From contig VZQC01005691.1 in assembly GCA_009823505.1 (NCBI GenBank), positions 2,607,140-2,671,139 of the forward strand: a stretch of DNA of 64,000 bases. Reading direction: 5' to 3'. Shown piece by piece: positions 1 to 12,700 of this stretch (the stretch's first letter is position 1; every line of letters starts with the position of its first letter). A model generated the notes under the pieces. It saw nothing but the letters and a program-made list of their open reading frames with translations, searched no databases and had not been told where the DNA came from. The position numbers and the translations under genes are program-made. The DNA comes from Rhizomys pruinosus. Taxonomy: Eukaryota; Chordata; Mammalia; Rodentia; Spalacidae.

Positions 1-3000
1 GTGCCCAGGTTGATCCATAAAAAATTAATCCAGGCCTCACATTGGTCGGCTGACTCTGGGCAGCACAGGCCCAGCACACTTCTGCTTTGGGGTCATGCTG
101 CAGTTTAACCTCCATTGTGTGTACAGTTCATCTTGCAGCCCCAGCCAGAACAAAATGCTGCATTGAATGACTTCCCTAGGCCCTAGTGCTCCTCACTGGT
201 CCTTGTAAGACTCCAGTTCTCCGGGAGGCAGCCCCTCAGAGCACACACTCCAGAGAGGAGGAGATGCTCGGGAGAGGAGGGAGCGACAAGCTTCTGTATG
301 ACAGGGAGTGCCAGGCCGCTAAAGCAAATGGCAAAGTGCCTTCTGTTCACAGGTCAGGCCCCCTCAGGAACCCGTTCTCACAGTATTTACCACTCGAAAT
401 CTCCCCTGGGACTTGGGGGAAAGACATCACTAAGAATGAAGAGTAATTATAACAACAGCCTGGCTCAAAGACGATTCTAACAACCTGAGAAAAGTGAGTC
501 ATCTCCCAGTGGAGGTCAAATGTCTTCGATGATAGAAAAAGCATCCCCATGGATGTATGGGGAAAAAACAAGGCCAAGTGACCTACAGGGTCCCTAAGGC
601 CATGAGGTCCCACTGGTTTCTGCCTGTCCCTTGTGCCAGGGTACCAGCTGGGACCTATCCTGCCATCCTCCTCACACTGCCCTGCTTCCTTTAGATCCTT
701 GAGAACCCTGAGTCCCCCTGAGTATACACAGCTTACATCCCTGCTATGGAGCTGAGGCCCAGGGTCACCTGCCTGTGGCTCTTTGATCTGTCATTCACAG
801 CCAGCCAGAAGCTATGCTGATCACTGTCCTAAATGACGAGTCACAGGCTGCAAACCTAAATGTTAGGAGCTGACCGGCTTCCGAGTGTTCATATTTCAGT
901 GACCTATTAATTATTCATGCAGAGTGGCCTGTGTGTGATGGGCAGATGCTATCAGCAAGTCATTCTGGTGATTGGTAAACAGAGCTGGATTCTATGACCC
1001 ACCCCCCAGGTGGGACACGAGCCTCAGGCCACAGAGTAGCACATGACCTTCATTCCTCCCCTGCCCCCCACCCCCCTGACAAGGGCAAAGGTCCACACTG
1101 CCACGACTTATTCCAAGAGGACTTAGATAACCCCCAGCCCAGCTTCTAGAGAACTTGGCTTCTCAGCCATTCCATCAGCAGTGATCAGCACTCAATAGAC
1201 ATGGAGACCTGGAGACCAGGGGCCAAGAGGAACAGTGAAGGACAGGGGAGGTGCTCAGCAAAGGGGGCTGGCTTGACAGAGCCGGTGGGGTCTAGATGCC
1301 TCCCATTGGTGTAGAGTAACTGAGTTATCTGTTCTGCCAAGGAAAAGTTAGTCTCTTTCTCATTGGTGACAATGTGACAATGGAAGCAGGTCCACTGCAT
1401 GCTCTAGACAGATGTGGGAGTCCCTGCCTTGGTGGCTGGTGGAGCACAATGGTCACTGGAGGTGGTGGGAGCCATCTCTGTAGCTGTAGATGTTCACACA
1501 GACCATGTCCAGAGGTGCTGTGCGTGTGCGTGTGCGTGTGCATGTGCGTGTGTGTGTGTGCATGTGTGTGTGTGTGTGGGGGGGGTGTCTTAACTGTCCC
1601 CAGTATGAAAAAGACAAATCTATGGAAAAAGCAGAAGTGACATCATCCCTGGTGGGAACAATGACCCCTGAGAGTAGAACACTGTTCAACAGGAAATTCT
1701 TGGGTGGAAGGAGAGAGTCCTAAGCCTGCACACTCACCACTGGGAAGCAGAGGCTCTGGGCAAGTCCTTCACTGGCATCCCCCATAAGAGCAAAGTTAGG
1801 CTAGGTGCCAGTGCCCCTTCCTCCTCTGAAATGCTATGGCCTTTCATTCCACCTGTTTGTTCTGGTCTGGTCAGCATGGTCCCTTGTGCAATCTTTCTGC
1901 ACCCCAGGGCTACGTCCTTCCTCTCTCTGCTCTTCCCTTCCTGGCTACCACTAGGGTATTTTTCCACTTTGCAGATTGCTGCCTCTATGAACAAACTTCA
2001 TGAGACAGAGGAAATATGATGCTGGACCTATTACAGTGACTGGCAGTATTTGAACACACTTCTAAGAGCTGGAAGATCTGAACAGTTGGCACAGCAACAG
2101 ACACTGGCCATGAAATAGCTCATGGAGTAGCTGTGTACCTGGCACACGGACTGATCCATGGCATCACCCAGGTGATGTGTGATGTGCCCACCTCCAAGAG
2201 CAAGAAGCAGGTTGGGCACCAGAGCTGCTGGCGCTAAAGGATGTGTCAAAATAACCCAGCAGCTCAGGGCAGAACTTTGTGGTTACAGTGCTTTCAGGGC
2301 GGGCAACCGAGAGAATTTTCTATTTTTGTGTGTTTCATAATTATGTGCAAATTCTATTTTTACCTAATTTTTGGTCCAACAACTGAAAAAGAAAACAAAG
2401 GCCCTACAGCCCCTTCTTTTTAGCTGCTTACCTCACACCAGCAGAGGTGTGAGCTTACTTTGCGAGGAGACACCAGAAAACTCCTTGGATTCCTAATTTA
2501 TCATATGAGAAATGCCACAAAACCTAGCCTTTTAGGCTAGGATTGTGTTCCTTGTCCTTTCAACAGTGCTGGGGACAGGATGGCTGTTCTGTGGAAGCGT
2601 CACCAGCCTATCCTGCTTTTGCCTTCCTCCTTCAACACAGTTTAAATAAAGATAATTTTGAGGCTACGTTTGAAACACTGCTTTTAATTTCATGATTCCT
2701 CCAAAATGCCTCAATTTACTAGATATAGTCTACACTGACAGATGAATGTTGTTTTGTACCCAGGATGCCTGGAGCATGGCTCTCCAGGGGCAGCGTGTCA
2801 ATTCAGCATTTGGTGCACAGGCAGTGGCAGGTACCAGGGGGTGATGGACACAAATTCCTCAAAGCATCAGGGCTCTTCACGCTCTGTCTTCACCTGCTTT
2901 ATCTTCCAAAAGCAACTAAGATTCTTACAACCACTATCAGCCAAATACCAAAAGGTACAGACCCACAGACAGTGCTTCATCTTTTTTGATGAAGGCTCAG

Positions 3001-4646
3001 TGTTTACATCCCTGGCTGGGCTTCCCCACCTCGCACCCCTTGCCCACGTGATCCACAATAAGTAGAGGTGCTTGGCCATTAGCTCGCCACTTACTTTCCT
3101 GCCCCCTTCTTTAACAGACTTATTTCCTCTCCTTTTAAAATCTGTTCCATTCAGCAATAATGTGCTTTCATTCAGTGAAAACCACAGCAGGAAAAGAGAG
3201 GTAAATACCTGTAGTTACCCAGCGCAGCTGAAGGCAGGCTCTACCTGACCTCTTCCACCTGGGAAGGTGGAAACTTAAAATGTCAAGCCAGCTGCTGTGT
3301 GCTGATGTCTCCTACATTTTCTCACATCAAGCAGCTAACAAAGTAGGTATTAATTGGCGTCAAGCACATAGGCCACAAATATCACCTTAATATCACCCAC
3401 AAGCGCTGCTAAAGTGCTTCATTTCTGCACCTCGCCTGGCTCATTCCATGTGGCTGATTGCTGCGTTGGCAAACAGCCATTTGTCTCTATGGCCTCCTGC
3501 CCTTGCCAGCTTTTTATTTACCTAAATGGAATAAATAAAAGTACAGGGTGCCCTGCTGAGTATCCCTTCCAGCTTGCATCAGTCCCAAAATAACAGGGTT
3601 AGGCACCTGGGTTTATGATGTTGGGGTACTAGAGAAAAGGGCTCACTATAAACCACGTGACCAGAGCTGGTCAGAGAGCAAATACCTCTCCATGGCGCTT
3701 AAAACAGTAACATCTGGCGGTCTGAAGCTCACAAGGTGACAGTTAGGACACAGGGAAGCAATGACATCCTCACACATCTCAGGATTTCACAGTCCAGAGG
3801 AAGAAGGGGAGGTTGGGGCTGGGATAGGGCTGGGCGTCCTGGTTATCAACGTTCACCAGGAGGTGAGCATCCTAACTCCATAGTAAGGGGACATTTTCCT
3901 TCTTCAAAGTGCCATGGGTGTGGCTAAGCCCACCTCAGTCCCTCCCCTGGGATCTCCATTTGTTTCATCACCTGCTCCTGCCCAACACCTCTGGGTAGGC
4001 TGATGAGCATAGGCTGCCCGGCTGGCCTGAGATGTGGGCTTCTACAGAACCCGGTGTGATGTGGGTAGGAAGTATGCAACTGCTTGGGGCCACAGACTTT
4101 GGAAAGAATGGACTGGCAATAATCCATGCAAATCAGTCTGTTTGGGACACACATTTAAAGCCATTACACTTATAATAAAAAGCATTGTGTGGTCCCTGGA
4201 GAACCCACAGGCAGCCCTGGACTCACAAAGGTCCTACTCACCATCTTTCTTTCAGCTTTGTGTTGGCATGCAAGTGACACACATGTAAAAGAACTACACC
4301 TGGAATGTCAGGTTTTGCTTAGTCTGTCCCTTTGTCAGACGGGGCAGTGGCCACTCTGCCTACGCCATGCTGCAAGCTCAGTTAGGTGTAGTAAATAAAT
4401 TTTGACTTTCAAAGTTTTCAGTTTATCATGTGTTCACTAGAATATAATCGTATTGGGAGCTGAGGAGAATCTATATTTAGGAGGAAATGGAACTTGCTCT
4501 ATATTTAACATGTAACTAACCAACTGACAAGTGATCATGTTTAAAAACCAAGAGAAAGCCCTGCTAGATATGGCTCCAAAAATGTGTTTTGGACTGAAAG
4601 GTACCAAGTCATGAGCTGAACTGGTGGGTCACAGCAGACCTCATAC
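1..4646 (-). other. Nfatc1: Nfatc1 intron 4 (partial, runs off left edge)
   Basis: The minus-strand donor CAG|GTATGA at 4647/4646 opens this intron. The next exon, which should continue the Rel-homology domain, is not found in any minus frame here, so it lies beyond the left edge. I see no coding exon. Visible content is a GT-rich microsatellite (1518-1579) and two stretches dense in transcription-factor-like motifs (about 835-1000 and 3340-3590), described in the findings. No SINE body is recognised with confidence. Confidence 0.85.
1518..1579. repeat. (GT)n / (TGTGCG)n microsatellite
   Basis: An alternating purine-pyrimidine tract of TGTGCG units passes into pure TG and ends in a G run. 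It lies in Nfatc1 intron 4. Apparent reading frames across it are low-complexity Val/Cys or His/Thr strings and are not genes. Confidence 0.95.
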
Positions 4647-4806
4647 CTGTACAATGGGGTGTCCTCCGGCTGACGCTTTCACGGCCCCCCGGCTGCCTTC
4701 TGTCTCATAGTGAGCTCTGTGGTGGGACTTAGGCTGTACCTCGATGCGCAGCTCATAGGGACCAGAGTGAGATGGCAGCTGCCAGTCGAGGGCTGGTAAA
4801 GATGGG
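4647..4806 (-). CDS. Nfatc1: Nfatc1 coding exon 4: start of the Rel-homology DNA-binding domain
   Basis: This 160-nt exon completes a serine split with exon 3 and then encodes 53 residues, from [10 protein letters not shown] to GGHPIVQ. They are the N-terminal part of the NFAT Rel-homology region, which contacts GGAAA DNA. The recognition loop [11 protein letters not shown] lies at about 4686-4718 and matches the conserved NFAT loop. The acceptor is a pyrimidine tract with GCAG|C (exon begins 4806) and the donor is CAG|GTATGA (exon ends 4647). The exon starts by filling a codon left with two bases and ends at a codon boundary. By summing exons it ends at about residue 462 of the alpha form. 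The match to mammalian NFATc1 is near-identical, so the assignment is secure. The remainder of the domain is outside the window. Confidence 0.97.
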
Positions 4807-7800
4807 CTGCAACGGAAGAGAGAAAAGTTGGGCACAGGTACACACTGAGACATAGTTTCCTGTGCTGAGCCTGAGTGCTATCAGCAGATCAGGCTTCACC
4901 ACTGTTATCCAGCATCCTGATAGGAACAAAAGTCTCCATAAGCCCGTGACTACTGTGTCACCATTGTGGTCGCAGCTTGCTAGTGCATCATGAAGAAGAG
5001 AAATCAGCCAGTTGTTTTTTTTTTTTTTTTAAATGCTAACAGATTCTGATATCCAGATCGACTGAGGAGGCATGCAAAAACTGCAAGCCAGGGGAGTCGC
5101 CTCTGGGATACGGGCTCTGGAAGAAGTCATCCTCCTCAGGGAGAGCCTGGAGAGGTCTGCAAAGCCAACTGGGGCTCTGGGAGCAGCTGCCCATGCCAGC
5201 TTACACACCAGCTTGTTCAGCAGACCCAAGAAAAGGAAGAAGACACTCTCTCCTCCTGTTAGACATGGCTCTTGCCTCCATTCCAGTTTTAACAAGATGC
5301 ATCTGTGTTTGTCACCTATGGGCACAAGCTGGGCCACGTCTATATGAATTTGGCCCCCACACTTGAAGCAACAGGTGCACTGAGTGTCTGTGTCTGTCCA
5401 GAGGAGAGGAATGTTGACAGCACGAGGCTGGCCTATCTACAGTGCCCACCATAGCTTCAGAGCAACATTATAAAAGGGGCAGACTTCCTGATTCGGAAAG
5501 TGCTGCCATGCACTCAGCAGCTGGCACAGTGCCTGTCAGGGCCATTTCCTGTATGGGGTTATCAGAGTCACACACCCAGTTTCTGGCTGCTCTGTCAGGC
5601 GGAAGGAAGAAGAGAAGAGAAGAGGCTCGTTGGTCAAGAGGGTCCCGGGGAAGGCGCCCCATGGGAGCTAAGCAGCCTCCTGCTGTTGGCAGGGAGGGTG
5701 GCTCAGGAGTCATCATCCTCAGAGGCAGAGGCAGAGGGGACCCAGGTGTGGGCGATACTGGGAAACACCCCCCACCTGAACACCAGTGTGCCATCTTTAC
5801 CAGGTCGCTTATTTATGCATAGATCAAGCTGACTGATCTTTCCAGAAAGACTATGCTCTGTCATGAACAGAAAAAAAAAAAGCAAAGTTCGCCCCAAAAA
5901 GAACTGGACTCCCCAGGAATTAAAAAAGTAAGAGACAGAGGGAGACCAAGACAAGGAGGCGAGACCATGAGAATAAAATGAAGGCAGGAAGGAGATGAGG
6001 GACAGCCCAGGGCTTCCTAATCTGGTGAGGCCGGCCACGCTTCCTAAAGGTGAGGAGTTAAACCCTTGGAACCTATTACACAGGAATGATTCTGTGACAG
6101 CAGTTTGTTCTTCAGTCACTTATGATGTGCAGCACAGTGTGTGCACAGCTGATAGTAACATGTTGATGAAGTCCTGTAATTTAGACACTTAAGATTTGTC
6201 AACTCTGGTCAGAAATTTTTAGCATGGATCTCTGACAGCTCTGCAACCCCACAGTCTGGCACCTTGGATCAGAGAGGGGGCTGAGGCTGGGGAAGGGAAG
6301 TTGAGTGGACACCATTGGCCTACTGCTGCCTTCCTGGGGTCTTATTTGCAGGGTGCCACTGTGATTCTGCTACCCATAGAGGAGTGCTCTGACATCAGAC
6401 CCAGTGGCTGGGATTTGTTTGCTAAAGAGGTACACTCAGGACTGATCCAAACTTTGTGCTTCAAACACACCTTCAACTCACAACTGGGTATGAATGTTAG
6501 ACTTTGAGTAGTGCCCAGTCCATTTCTAGCATAAAACCAGTTATTTTGAAATCTATGTAATTAAGATAGGGACCACATCTCTGCCCCTTTCACTGCACAT
6601 GGTCAACATTTTAGATTTGTGAGGCATTAGTCTATTGCTTCCGTCTCCTCAACTGGTCACACCATGAGCCTGATATTTTCAGTTTCTAAACCTCTTTGCC
6701 CAGAACCGGAATGTGTTGCTCCTTGCACTTGCTGGACTCTACTTGCAGGAGCAAAACTGAAAGCAGCTCATGGAATGTGGTGAATAAATAGGGTGAAAAC
6801 AATACTTCTGATCTAGCAAAAGTAAAAACTTCTGGAAATACCTGCCCCACAAACATCTGCTTGATTTCTATCCTGCATCTTACTAAAGACCCTGTGGGGC
6901 CCCAGGACATTTCCCTGAGGGCAGAGGCTGGCCGCTCCAGGACCCATCCATTGCTATCAGTACTGTCAGATACTGCATGTGACTGGCACCTTCTCTGGAC
7001 TTGTTCCAAATGCTCATCTATGAAGAACAACCACGTGGCATCAAAGCAGGGGTACCAGGCCTTGTCAACTCCATGTGACACATGAAAATCCCAAGACACA
7101 ACATAATACAAAATAAAACATAAGCAGAACTAGAGGCGAGTGGCCTTGGGCTGGGCTATACTGTTGGCTGAAGCCTATTCAGCCTGATGATCTGCAAGCT
7201 GTCTCCCTTCCCCCAGCGGCTCAAGTACCCGCTGATCCTCTCAGCCTGTTCCAAGCATGCACCCAGTGGTTCTGGACAATTTGTTTTTTTTCTGAATTCT
7301 TTCAAGGACATTTTCTCAAAACTCTTCCTTGCTTCTGAGGTCCTGGGGCCTCAGATCACGAATCAGCCTTAGGCTCTAATGTATACAGGATCCAGGCGAA
7401 TGCAGCCTCCAAGAAAGGGGTGGAGGGGTGGAGGGCCAGAGGGGTAGATTGCGTGGGACTGATTGGCAGCCTCCCCTGATAACGGGCAAGTCAGACCATC
7501 CGCAGTGCTTAGCATGTGGGTGTAATGCAGGGAGAAGCAACCAGCTCTCCTGTTTTGAATCATTGTTCACAGTGTCCTTTCCCACGAGAAAGGGCTCCAC
7601 CTCCCACTGACAGGAAGTGTGAAGATACTGTGAGCACACAGGTCATGATCACAGAGCCCACCTCCACACTGGATCCCACCTGCAACTGGTCCCTGTCTAC
7701 ACCCGGTCCACAAGTCCCAGCTATGCTGCCTCTAAGCGCCTGGGGTTGATGCATGGGGGGCATGAGGCTCCTGGGCGCCATCTGGTCACTGACTATTGCC

Positions 7801-9009
7801 AGCATCGTTTCCCTTCCATGAAGACCTTCTGCATGGCATCAGTAACACCACAGCAAGGCTGGTCAGGGGCAAACGAGGGAAGTCTGTGGAATCCCAGCCT
7901 CCATTCCCACCCTACAAGCACATCTCTTCACTGGAATGAAAACAGGCTTCACCTGAGCGAAGCAGAAAGCAGTTTCCAAGACGAAGCTTCACTTTGGGTT
8001 TCTTCTCTGAGCTCTGACTTTTGCACTTTCACTAGCACAGGGACCCAAGGATCCTGGGGATGGGCTAACTCTAGGATGAAGCGCAGGCACTGCATACACC
8101 AGAACCCAGAGCTAAGGCTGAGCAGACGACAGCTAAATATGGGTAAGGTGTGTCAAGACCACATGGTTTCCTCTCTTTCATGATTCTCAGCCGCTTCTGA
8201 GCAGGAGCCCAGGACAAGGCCACTCGGCCTGCCAGGCAGCTCAGACCAGGAGCCTTGGGCAATCTTGGCAGGGGGCAGTGAAGGGGTCCCTCTGTGTACT
8301 GGCCTCTGGGGTTAAAAGTCATTGAATGCTCAGTTACCAGAGAGAGACTCAAATATCTGCCCCTGCCGACATGTACGACCACTAGAAAAATCACAGAATC
8401 AGAATCCAGAGAGACCCAAGACACCACAGCAATCCGAAGGCAGAAGGGCACCTTGAAGGGCATGAGCAAATTCCATGTGGGGATATGAGGGTATAGACCA
8501 ACTTAATTCAGGAAGAAAAGGACAGGAAGGTAAAACATGGAGTTATGAAGTAGTTGCTGACTGTAGCAGGGAGATCTACCCAGAACCCAGTTCTAACAAC
8601 CACTAAGAAAATTCCAAATTGGGGTGATGCAAACACTGACCTAAGATCAGACTAACTTTACATTAGCTCCTAGGTGAGATGACAGTTATAGTCAGCTTTG
8701 AATTCTGAGTTCCTGTCTTGTACACATTAGAACATTTACAAATGAGGTGACAATACGCCTACAGGGGCTCAGAATGATAGGAGCTGTTGACCTCTGTATT
8801 GGGGGTTCATCTTTAAAATGTCTTGCATTGGAAAGTCAAAGATCTGAAACACTTTTCAGTCAAAGTTTGCAGAGCTGGAGGTGAACTGATCACCGTGACA
8901 ATCTAAATTGCAAGATTACTATTTCTTTTTTATTATTTTTATTTAAAAAAAATATACAGTAAAGGAACTAGTCTGTAGAACAAAGAAAATAATAAATGGT
9001 TTTTGTAAT

Positions 9010-9312
9010 CTCTGTGTGTATATATGCATGTTTTCATATGTGTGAGTGCAGGCACATACACACACAGAGTGTGCATGGAGGTCAGAGGACAATCTCAAGT
9101 GTTGTGCCCACCTCCCACCTTCTGTTCACTGCTGCTTGTGCCAGGCTTGCTGGCTGGTGAACTCCCAGGGAGAATCCTGTCTCTGCCTCTCGTTTCATTG
9201 AAGGAGCAATGGATCACAGGCACCTGCTACCTCCAGGTTTATATGTATACCGGGGATCCAAACTCAGGCCCTCATGCTTGGGCCAGCTTTTACCAAAACT
9301 TAGCCCAGCTAC
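9010..9312 (-). mobile_element. B4-like composite SINE (tentative), inverted
   Basis: The order GT/CA-rich tail, then GGAGGTCAGAGGACAATCT, then a central B1-like portion, then GGGGATCCAAACTCAGGCCC with a degenerate head matches the reverse complement of a common rodent composite SINE. The copy is diverged and no target duplication was found. Family name is from memory and tentative. Confidence 0.55.
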
Positions 9313-9682
9313 AGGTATAAGAACTTCAGAGTAATTCCTTTTATGAGTTTTCCTGTGTCTAAACCCGGGGGGGTGGGGGGGATACAGTTCAACTTGAATG
9401 GTTTGGGTTAAAAAATCCTTTCAACTTACACTCTTCCATGGCTAAAAGCTATGTATGTGCTCTTATCTTAGAGGGAAAATATGAAGACTATTTATGCTTC
9501 TATAGCCCTAAGACCCATGAAGCTATAAACCCTAATATATGACTAAAGTCTGCCCACATGAAAGAGAATAGAAACAAGTTAAAGGAAAACAAAAGCACCA
9601 ACTTCATAACACATTTTCTCAGAATCAGCAGACAAAAGCCTCCTTGTGGATTACTTATTTGGGATTTTCACCTTAGTTAAGA

Positions 9683-9792
9683 AAAAGAGGAAAGGAGGGA
9701 AAGAAAGCGGGGAGGAAGAAGGGAGGGAGCGAAGAGGGAAGCGAGGGAGGAAGGAAGGAAGGAAGGAAGGAGGGAGGAGAGGAGTGGGAAGT
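9683..9792. repeat. Polypurine GGAA/GGGA tract
   Basis: About 110 bp is almost purely purine on the plus strand, with runs of GGAAGGAAGGAAGG and GAGGGAGC. It is simple-sequence DNA in Nfatc1 intron 3. GGAA arrays can bind ETS proteins, but there is no direct evidence for that here. Confidence 0.9.
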
Positions 9793-12700
9793 GACGGCTG
9801 CTGAAGGCTATCAGTGCATTTCTCAGCTGGCTCAGCACAGCCTGGGCCTCAAGGGCTCCATCTGTCCATCCGTCCAAGGCCAAGCCCAAGACCACACAGC
9901 AATGCTGTCAAGGGTGCACATCTGGGCCATGGCCTTCTAACCTCTGGCCTGAGAAAGCTTGCCTCACCCAAGGGGGGTTGGCCTTCCTGGAGGTCAGCCT
10001 AGGGCCTGGGCAACAGAAGGCAGGTGGCCACTAGAGACAAAATGGAGATTCTAGCTGATGACCTGATAGGGACCAGGGTGTGGGTGATGTCTTTCATGCT
10101 TTACTGAGTGTCATTCTGAGTGCCATCTCTGCACAGGATTCCCGGCCACCCAGGCCAGGGTCCGGAACCCCTGCCTTCCCTGTACAATGGGAGGGCCTGG
10201 GGAACATCAGGCTGTGACTCGTGCCCCAATAGCAAGGCCCCTTAACAAAGTATGTCCTTTCAAGTTGGAACATGTGGGAGGAGCGAGGCCTTAGCAAGGA
10301 CATCTTGGAATCACCTAAGGGTTCTGGCCCACCATTGTCCTTGATGGGGACTGGTGACCAGCTGTCTTTGTCCATTACACGGGTGTCCTGGGCACCTGTC
10401 ACTAAGAAGCAGCTTCTTTCTACACTCAAGGGGAAGACAGGTGCCCGGCAGGGCCCTCGCTCCCAGGTGTAAGCAGGAACAGTAGAGTCAAGGACCCAAC
10501 CCCCAACTGTACTGCCCAGGGGTGCGCTCAAGGCAGAGGAGCTGTCCTCTGTCTGCCTCCCACTTTTGTGTTCTGGCCTCCAGAATCATGGCCATGCAAT
10601 GCAAACCTCTCCCTGCTCTCCCAGGACCTAACACAGCCCAACGGCAATGGCCTACGGTGAGTGCTCCACTCTATCCTCCACCCACCCTAGTCTCTGTGGT
10701 AGTCCAGGGACTCCTGGGCACGGGGCAAGGAATACTAGGGTCTCTTGCCTAAGAGAGGGGCCAGAGGCCAATGGGCAGGCAGCCCCATGACAGAAAGCAG
10801 AATGCAGGCCTGGCTCAGGAGATCAAGTCAAAGTCACAGATCTGGAACTTGCAGGACACAGGCGACAGGCACGTGTGTATGTGTGTGTGCACACGCATGC
10901 ATGCAAGTATATGTGCAAACTTATGTGCACATGTCTGTGAGCATTAAAGCTGCAGGTTCCCAGACTATACATTGGCTGCTTTCCAAGATTCTACCAATGA
11001 GGGTGTGCAATGTTTCCAAGAAAGCATTTCTTTTTCTAAAAAAAAAAAAAAAGCATTTTTTTTTAATCTGTTTCACACAGATCTATGCACTCAACCCCAG
11101 CCGTCCCCAAGCCAAAAACATCACAGGAGCCTCCTCCCATGTGTTTAGAGCGAAGGCATTGCCCTCCCAGGCCTGTTACTGCATCATGTTCCAATCACTC
11201 GTGCCACCGGCCACCATCAGAGCATGAGCTAGGCTGAACATCCAGGCCCCAGCAGATCTGCTGCCCCAGGGCCCAGGCCAGACCTGAAGGGTCACTTACA
11301 TGTCACCCTGTCTCAGAGTGAAGAAGAAGGAACAGAGAAGAAAGAAAGACAGATGGAGAATGCTTCCCAGGAGGACTCTCCTGGAAGAGGAACTGGCCGG
11401 CCCCTCCTGCTCTCTCTGCCCTGGGGCAGGTCCAACTTCTGCACACCCTGCATTTCTCTTAAGCACCCGCCTTCCTCTGCTACATCTTGCTTTTCTCTAG
11501 CCACTGAGGCACTGTCCTTAGCAGCTGCAGCCAACCCATGCTCATGGCCCTGACATTTTAGTGATGAGAAAGCTTTAGGCCATGCCTGCCATGGGATACT
11601 TGTGAAAAACAAAAACAAATAAAAACAGAAACCAAGAAATTGCACATCACATAAGTGTATACAGGATGGGGCCCAAGCAAGTCACAGGACTACACTTCCA
11701 CCAGTTTGCTTTCTAAGTGATGCTGAGATAGTTGCTGGCCAAGCTCTGAAAGTCAGCTCAATCTAGTCTACAGGTACCCACTTACAGGGCAGCCACTGCC
11801 ATGACAGGGCATTTAAAGCAAGGTTCTTGGTTCCAGCTGCGAATGCTCTGAGCTGCCACAAGTGTGGATATCTCTCAACCATCACAGGCTGCAGAGCGTC
11901 TGGCCACCTTGTTCTGCCTGTTGCTGAAATAATACCTGCAGTCTGATGCCTGCAGTCACAGCCTCCATTTGTCCTTGGGCCTGGAAAGGCCTTAGGAGCA
12001 GCTGCCTTCAGTGGCTGTGTGGCCCTCAAGTGGCCAGAGTGTCACTGTGGTGACATATCTCTATGGCAGTATAGAAAGTGGCTGTGGCCCACCTCCTCTT
12101 CCTGGTGCTGGCTAAAAATACAAACAGTGCACCTCCCATTATGTCGATCTGTTCTCCATGCCGACCATCGCTAGCACGTGACCCGGCACATGCCCCATCC
12201 TCCTGGAAAGGGGGACAGTGAGCCCTCTGGTTCACTCCTTTCACTTGAAAGGCACAGGCTGCAACCAGACACGGGGGACTCAAGAATGGTGTCTGACTAT
12301 GATGGCTGCACAATACTTGACGAAAAAGGGAACTGTAGGCTCACAGCTTCCTGTTTTTTAAATGTGTCTAGACGGTTCTACGTGTCGTGGTCTCACAATC
12401 CCCACTTGCAGTGAGCCCCTCAACCATTACTCCATCCCGGCTTAGAGACTTCCAGCCCAATGGTGCTGCTGGCTGCCTAGGGATCCTTTGCTTAGAGTTG
12501 TAGCTGTAGCAAAAATAAGGTCATCACGGGAAGCCACTGTCAGTACATGGCCTGGGACTTTGGACACACAGTCATATTCACCTGCATGGGTAAGCCAGGC
12601 ATTTGTACAGGACTCAACGTCTGCACCTGGTAACCTGGGTAGATCTTGTTCTGGAAGCAACAGTCCCAGCAACAAGGGCAGAATGGAGTGGCTGGCTCCC

